A DNA stretch of 64,000 nt from Polytrichum commune. Taxonomy: Eukaryota; Streptophyta; Polytrichopsida; Polytrichales; Polytrichaceae. Shown one piece after another: positions 10,026-21,273 of this stretch. The position numbers and the translations under genes were made by a program. How positions within the stretch are numbered: the first letter of the stretch is position 1; the number at the start of each line of letters is the position of its first letter. The stretch covers positions 9,862,501-9,926,500 of the forward strand of contig OX485808.1 in NCBI GenBank assembly GCA_950295325.1. The letters run 5' to 3'. A model generated the notes under the pieces. It made no database searches. It worked only from the letters and a program-made list of their open reading frames with translations, and was not told the origin of the DNA.

Positions 10026-11004
10026 AGGTATTGGAGTCTCCATTTTCTTATACATCTACTTTAGAACATAAACATTTATAAATAGTATGCCCCCTTCCCA
10101 CATGGTGACTTTAGCTTATCATAAAAACTTTGTTCTAAAATCACGGCCTTCACACCATCGACGCTATCTAGTCCCGGGCTTAGTTGGCAAAGGACATGGC
10201 ATGGTTTTAAGCCTCAAAACACTAACCCTCCCACATGCACCTAGAGATGAGGCAAGAATGTAGGACCTTTGAAAGTGTTGCCTTTGGCCCTTATGATTAG
10301 TTGCTTTGATTTAGTCCTAGCTATGAGTCCTCAAGGCACAAGGAGCTTCATTAACAAAAACCAATGGTAAAATAGATGAGTGGTAGGGCATTTGGGGATG
10401 AGACAAAAACTATCTAGCATGTCATTGCTCAGGAGATAAAACAATGAGCATGTGTGAAAGCTACTGAACTGAAAACCTACTCGAATATCCATGGAGCAAG
10501 TTCTTGTAGGTGCACTTGGACAGTCGGGTGCCTCCGCTATCACCAAGAGAGCTTTACCCAGTTTTTAGGAAAGATTTTGATATTGGTAAAGTTATATGGG
10601 GATGGTGCATGCATTTAGATTGAATGGGGCATTATAATTGGCATGTCACATTAATTAAAGTGACATGCATGCTTGTCATGTAGCAACAACTTAGATTCCA
10701 TTCCACCTTCTCTAGTTGCCACCCAATGATAGTGATTGGATTCATTCACATTGGTTGATGTTGAATTATAGTGTGGGCCATACGTAATCAAATGTATAGT
10801 GTAACTCAACTCATGGCAAGGGATCTTACTTCATCAAGTTCAGTTTGATTCAGAGTAAATTTCTTCAAAAAGTAAAAGAAAGGAAAGAAACAGTTGACAC
10901 AGTTGCGGATGGTATTTCTCCTAATGTATCCTATGGAAGAAAATCCATAATGATAGGAGTGCATGGGATTAGCTATTTTTAAAACACTACAACTTAACTT
11001 ATCA
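10026..11004. other. Non-coding centre of the long-TIR element
   Basis: No credible coding frame or RNA gene is seen. Short ORFs are A+T-rich and unrelated to known families. Confidence 0.5.
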
Positions 11005-11284
11005 TTGGTATGAATTGCCCCCGGGGGGGGGGGGGGTGGCTTCTTCATTACAAGTCTAAGGGGCGGTTTACACTATGGAGCATGAAGTCGTCCCACGTAA
11101 GAGGCCTATTTTGCGTGGGACGACTTCCATGGTCTGAGTTACTAAAATATTAGTTTTTATGGGTCATGGGCCCTTCACTAGGTGTAAACCGAATGTGGAC
11201 CATGAAGAATGACCATGCACCAAAAAGTGGAGGTGCTGATTTTTTTAATATTAAAAAAAAGGCAATTTTTGGAAAAAGTCAAGT

Positions 11285-13811
11285 TTGACCATTCTCTTCA
11301 CTTCTATTGACTTCTCTTCTCTTCACTTCTTTTCTCTTCATTTGTCTTCTAGTTTTCGCTTGCTTGAATCTAAAATTTCAGCAAGCAATAGAGGAGAGGA
11401 GGAGACATTTGTTTTGCTTTTAGGATTGTACATGTTCTTGTACATGCTCGTAAAACATGTGGTAGACATTCAAGCGCTGATTTTGCAAGGAGAATGGAAG
11501 AAGTTAGCAATTTTGAGCTTGGTTTATGAGAACATGGGGTATAGAGAGAGGAGTATATGGAGTCAAGAATGGATGATTGGATTCGTAGACCGCTTATTGT
11601 TGGGTTCGTGGACGGAGAATGAATTTAGAAAGCGAACTCGAGTGACACACAATACATTTAGATTTTTGTGTGAGAGGTGTGAGCCCAAAATGGTGCCCAC
11701 ATGTGTTACTAACCCTTTGAAACCATTAAGAGTTGGATTTTGATGTTTTATGATTATTCCCAAAAATATAAAAAGAGTGAGGCTTGGCGTGAAGTTATGT
11801 TTAGGCCTTAGACTTATTTTGTGTAGTTGATTAGAAGTTTAGCGGCATTAGGGAAGTGCTTTAGTTAGGTGAGTGTAGCATGCGGTTAGGCAAGAGGAGA
11901 TCCTTGGGTTAAATGTTTGAATTGGGTTCTACCTTGTTGGTTTAGGGGTTGAAGGGTTAGCGGATAGGATGAGGTCCTACTAAGTAGGAGAAGGTTAAAG
12001 GGGTTGTGATTGGGTGCCCTAACTCTCCCCTTCCTCCCTTATCCTCTCCCCTCCTTATGTTCCTTTTTTTGCCTCTTCTTGAGGTTCTTCCCCTCACATC
12101 CTCTCTCTCTCAATTCCTCTCAAGTGGAGTGAGCTCTTAGAGCTTGAGACAACATGTGGGGATTAGGTAGTTATTTAGTGGAATTAGTGGGTTAGATTAA
12201 TTCATTAGTTAAAGGATTGAAAACAAAGACTTAGGGAAATGCTTGATTAGCGGCTAGGGGAGACTGTATCAGGAGGCAGCTGGTTAGCTACGACTACGAC
12301 TGCATTAGAGGCAGCTGGATGGCTGTGGCCGGGATTGTATTTTGGGCAGCTTGTTAGCTGCAGTTGAGACTGTATTTTGGGCAGCTGGTTAGCTGCGGCT
12401 GAGACTGATTAGTTTATATTACTATATTAGTTTATAGACAAGTAGTTGGCCACATTAGGTTAGGTGGTGGCATGTGTGGGTTTCACGAGTGATCGCACTT
12501 AGGATTGATTATAGAGAATAACGTTTTTTAACGCTTGTATTCTCTCTATGAAATAAACTAAGCGCGTAAGTTGATGGAAAGTGTAAAGGATTCTCGCGAT
12601 GGCGAGACAAGAAAAATCAAGACTAAAGGAGTAAGAGGAATATTCTTAAGGGCATGTGTAGCCAAGGCCGCAAGTTGGACTCTTGAGAAAGCCAACTCTA
12701 TAACTAGTCAAGAGGCTAGCATTAATAAAACACCATGACTTAAAATGATGTGGGTGTCCCCGGATATGGAAGTTATATTTCACGCTACGACAAGTTTTGA
12801 TGGAGTGCATGTGATTCTCAAAACCATCACCCGGACTAGGACGCTTAAGGGTGGTGGGTTTGGCCTCACAAGAGGTTAGGTCCATATTTGAAAGAAAAAA
12901 AATACTTAATTTAGGGTTACGGTGCCGGTGCAAGATAGGATAGCAATGTCATTGCATCGGTTGGGAAGTGGTAATAGATTGCAAACCATAGGCGACTTGT
13001 ATGGAGTGTACAAAAATACATTATCAATAATAGTGAGGGGGTTTTGTAGAGCGGTTAGAAAACATCTACAACCAGTTTTTGTACAAACTCCGAGCGAATC
13101 ACAGTTTAGAGTTTTAGCTTCGAAGTTTGAAAAATCACACGGCATTCCTTATATCATAAGTATAATAGATGGATCACATATTCATGTTTTAGCCCCTCTA
13201 ATTGGCAGACAAGATTATTAATGCAGAAAGTAATTTCATTCAGCAATTCTGCAAGAAATTGTCGGACCAGATTGTATATTTTGGGATTATGAGTTCGGGT
13301 GGACATGAAGTCTTCACGACTGGAGCATATTTCAAGTTACAAGAATCGGACATGGATGTATAGAAGGTAAATTTCAGCCATATAAACTTATAGGGGATGC
13401 AGCATATCCGGTTAGGCCATGGATGTATTGTCCGTTTAAAGACGGGAAGACAACACTATCCGGGAAGGAGGCTAATTGGAATTCATTCTATCTTCAACTA
13501 GGATGTGTGTAGAGAGGGCATTTGGGATATTGAAGGGTAGGTGGAGGGTGATAATAAAGCGATGCGAAGTGCCTTTGCAGAATATGCCGGATATTATAGC
13601 CACTTGGATAGTGTTGCACAATTTGTGCATTGTGAATAAGGAAGGCATAGAAGAAGATTGGATAGTATTGAGTAGAAGGATTGGTGAGGGAGAAATACAA
13701 GAAGGTAGTAAATTACATGGCAAAAGGGCTGAAATTGCTGAAGTGAAGAGGATGATGTTAGCCACCGAAGATGCTTCAATTGCAGATGAAGTAAATGATG
13801 AAGAAACATAA
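11285..13811 (+). pseudogene. PIF/Harbinger DDE transposase, disrupted
   Basis: This would cut and paste the element. The N-terminal part (11285-11677) ends in TFRFLCER. The frame is then split by a 1.19-kb solo LTR. It resumes near 12876 with an A-run frameshift, then VPVQDRIAMSLHRLGSGN, a helix-turn-helix-like stretch and the first catalytic Asp in SIIDGSH. A stop at 13219-13221 and further shifts break the middle, where GDAAYP marks the second Asp. The last segment (13476-13811) has VERAFGILKGRWR with the catalytic Glu. Several independent lesions mean it is not functional. Confidence 0.88.
11678..12870 (+). mobile_element. Solo LTR (1193 bp) inside the Harbinger transposase
   Basis: It starts TGTGAGCCC and ends GGCCTCACA (6-bp inverted ends TGTGAG/CTCACA). 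A 5-bp duplication AGAGG lies at 11673-11677 and 12871-12875. It contains a short minisatellite of about 33-36 bp units built on GGCAGCTGGTTAGCTGC (about 12270-12410). The same family occurs inverted at 62010-63793. No internal coding region is present, so this is a solo LTR or a short non-autonomous element. Confidence 0.88.
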
Positions 13812-14039
13812 TTATTTTTATTAAAAAAATACGAGAAGGCAAATGAAATTTTGCGGGAAGCCACAGTAATGCACGAATTAATGGCAGAAAATTTGTGGCA
13901 ATACAAACTAAGACAAAAATCAACTATAATAGACGGTGATAGTGATAGTGAAATTGAATAGCTAGAATTTTTCTAAGAGGACAACAAAATTTCTGTCAAT
14001 ATTCTTTAGAATATTTGTGGATTCTTGGAATGAGGAAAG

Positions 14040-15229
14040 AAGAGCCCCTGAATTACCAACAACCTGTTCTAGCAAAAGTTCTATTTTCTCTTGAATTTTC
14101 TTCTTCTTGTCTTGTGTGGAAGTTGTTGTTGAGTTTGGTGTTGTAGTAGTTGTTGTCTGAGATGGAGAAATAGATGGAATAACATCTTCAAGAGTTGATT
14201 CTGTAGCACTTGCTGGAATCTGATTGCGTACACTTGCAGTGTTGTTATGTCATTCATCAATTTCAGTGAACCATCTGCATTCTTGATGTCTGTCTGCACC
14301 TGAAGTTTCATTATCTCTTTTATCATTTCTGTAATCACTTAGAATGAATTTATATTTTTTCTTATAAGACAACCAAGACCTGTTGAACCCTCTGATTGTA
14401 GCTACCAGCCGAATTTGCAGTTTGAGCCATGCATTAACACCTGTAAAAATCCAATCAGAAATGTCAAAGAAGAATGTCAAATTGAAATGTCAAAACAACA
14501 TAAACTAGGTAAGTAAGTGATGTATATGAACGAAGTAATTGAAAGCAATGTCGAATAAATTGGATTGGAGTAGTGGTAGATGAGTGAGGGACGGAAGGCT
14601 TTGTTCAAAAGTGAGCCGGGTTTTATTCTTCCCTAAGGCCAAGGCCTTCTACGGCCCATCATACAACATCATACGGCATCATACAAAATATTCAAGACAT
14701 TCAAGGTTTTTAAGGTTTTAGTTTTTTGTCAAAAAAATTGTATTTCTCTGAAAATTTACCTTGTTTGTTTGACGATTTTGCAAACTCTTCTTCCATTTCT
14801 CCTCGAATAGCAATGAGCTAATGAACCTCAAAGTCCTTCCACTTCACTCTTCCCATTTCTTCTTCATCTGATTCTCCAACTTCTTTAACATCCGTTTTCC
14901 TCACCTTCTTTGATCCTTCTTTTGTTGTGCGCCCCCTCTTCTTTCCAACCATTCATTTTTTTTCCTACTTCTTCATTGCCTTCAAAAATTCCAACTTCAA
15001 TAGTGGAAAGAAGAGGGTGAATTACATGAGGATGAATTCTAGGAGGAGGAGGAGGAGGAGGAAATGCACTAAAAGAAGATGGAAGCAAACTAGGTCTCTG
15101 TAGCATTTCTAAAATTGAATAATGAGGTCTGAAAATTGGAGCTATCATTTCTTGCATCCATTCAAAATTTTGTGACCACTCTCCTTGTGACTCTCTTTGT
15201 GATCCCCTGTCACCGCCATAACCCTCCAT
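14040..15229 (-). pseudogene. Harbinger second gene, Myb/trihelix-like DNA-binding protein, degenerate
   Basis: It starts at ATG 15229 (MEGYGGDRGSQRES), with a Pro-rich tract near residues 58-65. A charged region follows, then across frame breaks a stretch reading MGRVKWKDFEVH and IRGEMEEEFAKS. Further down come FNRSWLSYKKKYKFILSDY and ADRHQECRWFTEIDE (14250-14480). This resembles the Myb/SANT-like protein that accompanies PIF/Harbinger transposases and helps import and target them. The convergent orientation to the transposase is usual. Several stops and shifts are present; some gaps could be introns. Confidence 0.7.
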
Positions 15230-15714
15230 TTTCTACCTCAAAAATATCACACACTACTAGTTGAAGTAGACCAAAACAGTGATGAAACGAACAAATACAA
15301 ACGATCAATTTCTTGCAAAAAAACGGTTGCAAGAACGGGCATTTTCTACTGTGCTTTCAACCATAACGGAATTTACAGTGTTACAGCCTTCTAACTGCAG
15401 CCCAAGAAAATCATTAACTAAGTCAGAAAAAAAAATCATTAAAAAAATCATTAAAACGGCATTTTTCTGACATGGGCCCTTGCTGTTTTTCCCATACCAC
15501 CTCATTTGCTTGTTCCAATGGAAAACCCGTTGGACCATGGCAGTGGATAGAGTAGGCTTAAAAAAATAATTTTGTGGACCTCAACCTCCGTGGTCACTTG
15601 GCCATTTTTTCCTTGGTGTAAACCCAAGTCGTCCCGGGACGACTTCAACGTCCAATCACATCGCTTAGACGGCCGTGGGACGACTTCATGGTCCATAGTG
15701 TAAACCGCCCCTAA

Positions 15715-16209
15715 ATGACATGCATGGGTGACTATGAAACAAAACTCCTTATATACAAGAATTTATATAAGAATTTTATAAAGAAAAATGAATATATATT
15801 AATGGTAGGCCAATAAAATGGGTTCATGTATTTATACTAGGTTTTGCAATTTGATGCGGTAAATTTCTCCAATACATACGCATATTATAAGTCAAGAAAT
15901 AATTGGACTTGATTATATATACAAATCATTGGGGACGATTATCATATGACAATAATGGATGAAAACGGTAGATTGGATGGAATCAACATATCATTTGTCA
16001 AAAGGAATAAAACAAATTGTAAACCTTAGGGCCCCCTTTTGTACATCTACTTAAACCCCAATATTCTTAATAACCAGTTTAAATGTACACACTAGAGAAA
16101 ATCATTACCTCTCTCCCTTATGTATGTTGTGTACGCTAACGCCTCAAATAATATCCCTTCCTACACTCACATTAGTTCGTACATGGCATGAAGAGTCCAC
16201 CCCTTGGGG
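15715..16209 (-). repeat. Right arm of long inverted repeat
   Basis: It is the reverse complement of 9523-about 9978. The outer end reads CCACCCCTTGGGG on the plus strand. The arm is cut at 15714 by the Harbinger element and continues at 11057. Confidence 0.75.
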
Positions 16210-16899
16210 AATTATCTCTTCATGTCTATTTTTACCCTTAAAGACCGAGAAGTGTTTTCTTTTTGTCTAAGCAACCATCTTTGCCCATCCATACCAATGT
16301 ACACATTCATAACAATCTTTTGTAATTGGGACATTTGAACGATTGAGTTTTGTGTGTACAATCCCAATTTTACAAACACGTTAGTCATATGGTCATATAA
16401 ACAACTGCACCCTAACCTCCGTAATATTGCCCTCCATAATGTCACTCCCTCTCTTATTTCCCATAACCCTAGGGAACGGATGTGCTCAATTTAAATCGCC
16501 CTCCTTGTTATCACATTTCTACTCACATATCATGGGTTTTGACATTACAATAATCCATCAAAGAATTAAAACCACATGCTTGCACACATCACATTGTCAT
16601 CATTGTAATTATTGTCATTAATGCAATGTTGACTTTGTGTTATTCCATAATGTCAAATGCTACCTTAATTCTCTATTATCACACATCCGTGCTAACACTA
16701 CATACCTCCATCATATCATGTGCACTTTGGTTGCCGCGAGAGTGATATTAGTGAGGTTTGAGTGTATTGAAGATACGTATTTTCTTTATTAGCTGTGAAT
16801 TGATATGACGTTTTTAGGTGATTTGGATCTGGGCCTTAAATTAGGGGCTCGTCTCTAGCACAACTGTTTTTAAGAAGTTAGATCCACGTGGCATTTGTG
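16210..16899. other. Intergenic, nothing recognised
   Basis: A+T-rich sequence with only short ORFs of no recognisable family. Confidence 0.5.
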
Positions 16900-16907
16900 G
16901 TTGAAAG

Positions 16908-17306
16908 CAGAGCCCTACATCGGGCGCCCATACCCATGCCCATGCCCATACCCACCCATGCCCATGGGTTTTGGGTGGGCATGGGTGCAATATTATTGTT
17001 CATGGGCGGGCATGGGTGGGCATGGCTGCGCTATTATTGTTCATGGGCGGGCATGGGCGGGCATGGGTGGGGCATAATTACACAATTACACAATTACACA
17101 ATACACATTACATAATTTTTGAATACATGGGCGCAATTTGAATAGCATGGGTGGGCATGGGTGGGCACATGTCATGCTATGTGTGGGCATGGGTGGGCAT
17201 GGGTGCGCACATGTCATGCTATGGGTGGGCATGGGTGGGCATAGGTCGTTGCTGATGGGCATGGTCTGGGTATGGGTGCAATTAGAAAGGAAAATGTTGG
17301 GCTCTG
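16908..17306 (+). mobile_element. hAT-type MITE with internal minisatellite, copy 1 (399 bp)
   Basis: The ends are CAGAGCCC and GGGCTCTG. An exact 8-bp target duplication GTTGAAAG lies at 16900-16907 and 17307-17314, diagnostic of hAT. The inside is dominated by a short-period array of GGGCATGGGT/GGGCGGGCAT units on both sides of an A+T-rich CACAATTA core. A second copy lies inverted at 20346-20775. Confidence 0.9.
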
Positions 17307-17350
17307 GTTGAAAGCATGCCACTTGAATGAGTCGCAATCGCCAACATTTA

Positions 17351-17874
17351 GGGCCGCTTTACACCTAGAGATCGGGCCAATTCGTTGTGTAAGAGACTTG
17401 AAATCCTCACTTGTGATTGGCCAAAAGGTTGAAATCGGTCCCAACCCCTTTACACCTAGAGGCCAGGCCGATTTGGTGGTGTGAAATTTTTAATAAAAAA
17501 TACATGGTATGACACGGCCCAAGCTCATCGAATTGGGTGCACCCAAAATGGAAGGTCAATTCTTGGCCTCGGGACCAATGTCAAAATTTTAAATATATAT
17601 TAAATATATGATTTTTTTAGCGAACCATATCTATTGGATTATGTGGAAATATGAATGGCTCTATGCTAGATTATGCTAGATCCGTGGATTATGCTAGATT
17701 TATTGAATCGACCTAGCTTCTTGGCCCTAAGGCCTTTACATGTGGGAAAATTGACCCCCATTATAATCTTATTATAATGTGTAGTTGAGGCCGGCCTCCA
17801 ACCCAAAAGGGGTTGAAATTTCATGTAATCGGCCTCAAGGGGAATTGGCCCGGCCTCTAGGTGTAAAGCAACCC
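17351..17874 (+). mobile_element. Harbinger-type MITE, family A copy 1 (524 bp)
   Basis: The ends are GGGCCGCTTTACACCTAGAG and the near-complement at the right, with TTA duplications at 17348-17350 and 17875-17877. It is non-coding. Copy 2 is at 32233-32760. The TIR resembles that of the autonomous-type element at 11060-15711. Confidence 0.88.
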
Positions 17875-17944
17875 TTAAGACATTCTTGGCCATAATGACA
17901 GCGCAACGTTGCCTTTAACATCATGATTCAAAGGTGACAACTTA

Positions 17945-18718
17945 GGGCCAAGTTCCATGTGCCGGTCCCGGTCCGTTTTTAAAAAAAAAAATTATGGGTG
18001 GGTTGGTGAAAAGAAGGTGGTGCCATGTGCCCGTCCCTCTCACCCAAGGACCGGTACCCCCCATGGATGGGTGTCCCACATTTTGTGTTGTGCAAGAACG
18101 GGTGCCAAAGCACCGGCGGTCCTAACGGTCACAAGAAGGACATGTGCTAGTTAGAAAGCTCCGGTGACCGGATCGGCCGGTCACTTAGGGTACACCCTTG
18201 GATACTAAAGGCCACTTTGTTCTTCTAGTCCCTTCTTTTGAGGAGTACTCCTAGGGAACGTGTATTTTATGATGTTTTTAGAATCTAGATCTTAACAATA
18301 GATATAGATATATAGATATAGATATATAGATATAGATATATAGATATAGATATATAGATATAGATATATAGATATAGATATATAGATATATATAGATATC
18401 TATCTATATCTATCTATGTATATATATATATATATTTCACATAATTTGGAATTCATTTAATATGTATATATGGAAATTGATGTGCAAATCAAATATGAAA
18501 AGTTAAATGATGATGACCTTCATTGCCGGTGATCTTCATAAAGTGTCATGTCTTTTGACTTACCAAATTTAGTTAGAAAGTAGGAAATCGAAAAAAATTG
18601 GCACCCCACATAGAAGTACCCCTTCATAAAATGGGTGACATCACCCATTTTTGGATGATGTCACCCGTTTCTCACCCATTTAAAAAATGGACCGGGACCG
18701 GCACATGGAACTTGGCCC
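17945..18718 (+). mobile_element. TTA-flanked MITE, family B copy 1 (774 bp)
   Basis: The ends are GGGCCAAGTTCCATGTGCCG and its complement, with TTA at 17942-17944 and 18719-18721. It contains a TATAGATA microsatellite at about 18295-18440. It is non-coding. The second copy is at 19321-20177. Confidence 0.88.
18295..18440. repeat. TATAGA/TA microsatellite
   Basis: Repeats of TATAGATA grade into ATATAT inside MITE family B. The second family B copy has only a short A+T tract here, so the array expanded after the copies separated, or shrank in the other. Confidence 0.9.
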
Positions 18719-18817
18719 TTAGTAGGCATTGACCAAAGTTTTCAAAGTTGTGGACAATTCTGCCTAAGCAAGTTATAATCTAATATAACTTACTTGTTGA
18801 CCCATAAAGTCCTATTA

Positions 18818-19317
18818 AGAGCCACTTCACACACGAGAATGAGAGCCCGTGACCATTACACTTCAAGCATTCTCATTGGTGGAAAAGGCAGTGCCGGTCC
18901 AAGTTCACTTCACACGACGCTTGAGGGACCAACATAGTATGTGAGTGTAAGATGGGTGTAACGTCTACATGGATTCCTACATGGCATCACATGGATCATG
19001 TTTCATGGTCACTTGGACTATTTTCAAAAACGACCTCTTGGAGGTAGGTCTAACACAAAAATGGGAGACCATGGCACTCCGAACGTTCACAACCGTTGGT
19101 TTATTCTATTTTATCATGTGTGAGGACCCGCATGAATAGAAATTCATTGAAATAGCACTTGGTTGAGGGCAAGGTCACATATGACTTCACACTACACTTG
19201 AGAGTCCGTGACCATACTACATGATTTTGGAGGTGTGTTGGGACGGCCTTTGGACACTTTCTTTTGGGCTCTCAAAATTTCATGGTCACGGCTCTCGATT
19301 TGTGTGTGAAGTGGCCC
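18818..19317 (+). mobile_element. Harbinger-type MITE, family C copy 1 (500 bp)
   Basis: The ends are AGAGCCACTTCACAC and GTGTGTGAAGTGGCCC, flanked by TTA (18815-18817 and 19318-19320). It is non-coding. A near-identical copy starts at 33065. It shares parts with family D at 33.6-39.0 kb. Confidence 0.82.
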
Positions 19318-19320
19318 TTA

Positions 19321-20177
19321 GGGCCAAGTGCCATGTGCCAGTCCCGGTCCGTTTTTTTTTAGGCAAATGGGTGGGCCGGTGAAAAGAGGGTGGTGCTATG
19401 TGCCCATCCCTCTCACCCAAGGACTGGTACCCCCCATGGATGGGTGTCCCACATTTTGTGTTGTGCAAGAACGGGTGCCAAAGGACCGGCGGGTCTAACG
19501 GTAACATGAAGGACATGTGCCGGTTAGAAAGCTCCCGTGACCGGATCAGCCGGTCACCTAGGGTACACCCTTGGATACTAAAGGCCACTTTGTTCTTCAA
19601 GTCCTTTCTTTTGAGGAGTACTATGAGGGAACGTGTATTTTATGATGTTTTTAGAATCTAGATCTTAATTATATATATCTATATGTATATATATATATAA
19701 TAAAATAAAAAGCAAACAAACCAAAGCAAACACTCATGAAATATTTAAAAGACTATTTTTGTATCATTTAGGTGTCATAGTTAAAATCACTTATAAACAA
19801 TGTACAATGACAATTTCAACTTAAAAAGTTATATATATATATATATATTTCCATATTTCCATAGATGACAGTAGTACCAACCTACGCATATCAACAACAC
19901 ATAATTTGGAATTCATTCAATAAATGTATGAAAATTGATGTGCAAATCAAATATGAAAAGTTAAATGATGATGACCTCCATTGCCGGTAACCTTCATAAA
20001 GTGTCATGTCTTATCACTCACCAAATTTAGTTAGAAAATAGGAAATCGAAATAAACCGGCACCCCACATAGAAGGACCCCTCCATAAAATGGGTGACATC
20101 ACCCATTTTTTGAATGATGTCACCCGTTTCTCACCCATTTAAAAAACGGACCGGGACCAGAACATGGAACTTGGCCC
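19321..20177 (+). mobile_element. TTA-flanked MITE, family B copy 2 (857 bp)
   Basis: It is homologous end to end to 17945-18718. It abuts family C copy 1 and shares the TTA at 19318-19320. Its right flank (20178-20252) also resembles the right flank of copy 1 (18719-18790), so the pair reflects duplication of a larger segment and not only transposition. Confidence 0.82.
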
Positions 20178-20345
20178 TTCGTAGGCACTGACCAAAGTTT
20201 TCAAAGTTGTGGACAGTTCTACCTGAGTACGTTATAATCGAATATACCTGAGTACGTTATGACCCAGAACCTCCTGTTAATTCTTGTTTGTTGAGAAACC
20301 TACTAAATAAGTGAATGTTTCGTTTCGGAATGAGTTGGTATACAG

Positions 20346-20775
20346 CAGAGCCCAACATTTTCCTTTCTAATTGCACCCATACCCAGACCATGCCCATCAG
20401 CAGCGACCTATGCCCACCCATGCCCACCCATAGCATGACATGTGCGCACCCATGCCCACCCATGCCCACACATAGCATGACATGTGCCCACCCATGCCCA
20501 CCCATGCTATTCAAATTGCGCCCATGTATTCAAAAATTATGTAATGTGTATTGTGTAATTGTGTAATTGTGTAATTGTGCCCCACCCATGCCCACCCATG
20601 CCCACCCATGAACAATAATATCGCAGCCATGCCCACCCATGAACAATAATAGCTCAGCCATGCCCACCCATGCCCGCCCATGAACAATAATATTGCACCC
20701 ATGCCCACCCAAAACCCATGGGCATGGGTGGGTATGGGCATGGGCATGGGCATGGGCGCCCAATGTTGGGCTCTG
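20346..20775 (-). mobile_element. hAT-type MITE with internal minisatellite, copy 2 (430 bp)
   Basis: It is inverted relative to 16908-17306. The ends are CAGAGCCCAACAT and ATGTTGGGCTCTG, with the exact 8-bp duplication GTATACAG at 20338-20345 and 20776-20783. The different duplication proves an independent insertion. Confidence 0.9.
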
Positions 20776-20783
20776 GTATACAG

Positions 20784-21264
20784 TGTCCTTGGAGATGTCA
20801 TAGGGGAGTGTTATTGTTGTCAATTAATCAAAATTGTGAGATGGTCATCGTGTTTGTTTATGTACTGAAAGCATGTCTAGAGTCCTCCTCTGTACGTAGC
20901 ATAATACAAAGATATTAATATCTTGGTACGTTACTTCATAGCTACATCTACAATTCATAAAGAAAGAAGGGATGCATTATTTAAAATGAGGTTCATTATT
21001 TCCTCCTTTTTGTTTTTAATGACAACTTGAGTTTGAACAAGCATCATTCATTTAGTATTGTATCTAACTTAGCATTCACTGTATATGGAGTTCTTCTGTC
21101 ACATAATCAACTTGGTACCATGTAAAGCATCTCTCTGTCTAAGTTACAGGTGCTAATTATAGGGTAAAGATTCACAACAGCTACTGAGGGGAGGGTAAAA
21201 TATTGATTACTATGTGTAGAGCCCCGATCGTAAGTTTTAGTCAAACTAACTCCTAAATCGGGGT
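20784..21264. other. Intergenic, nothing recognised
   Basis: No coding, RNA or repeat structure is seen. Confidence 0.4.
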
Positions 21265-21273
21265 TAGAGATAG

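Larger units (their letters stand above)
11060..15711 (+). mobile_element. PIF/Harbinger DNA transposon, decayed (4652 bp)
   Basis: The terminal inverted repeats start GGGGCGGTTTACACTATGG at the left, with the reverse complement at the right; about 38 bp match with one difference. The 3-bp target duplication TAA lies at 11057-11059 and 15712-15714, typical of PIF/Harbinger. It carries a DDE transposase remnant on the plus strand and a convergent Myb/trihelix-like second gene on the minus strand, the standard two-gene layout of the superfamily. It is inserted in the right arm of a long-TIR element and is itself interrupted by a solo LTR. Confidence 0.92.
9523..16209. mobile_element. Long-TIR element (about 0.5-kb inverted arms) with a nested Harbinger element
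   Basis: The left arm at 9523-about 10025 is the reverse complement of 16209-15715, continued at 11057-about 11005 once the Harbinger insertion is skipped. The arms share, among other stretches, the outer end around GGGGTGGACT, a run ending in GTGTGTACATTTAAA, and AGTATAAATACATGA. Without the insertion the element is about 2.0 kb with a 1-kb centre. I find no coding frame in the centre and no clear target duplication. Arm length suggests a Mutator-like or foldback element, but this is inference. A third, about 95-bp end fragment lies at 51553-51645. Confidence 0.75.

Noticed and set aside
16888-20823. His/Gly/Met- and Pro-rich ORFs in both hAT MITEs
   Set aside because: They are translations of the GGGCATGGGT minisatellite inside transposon ends, mirrored between copies.
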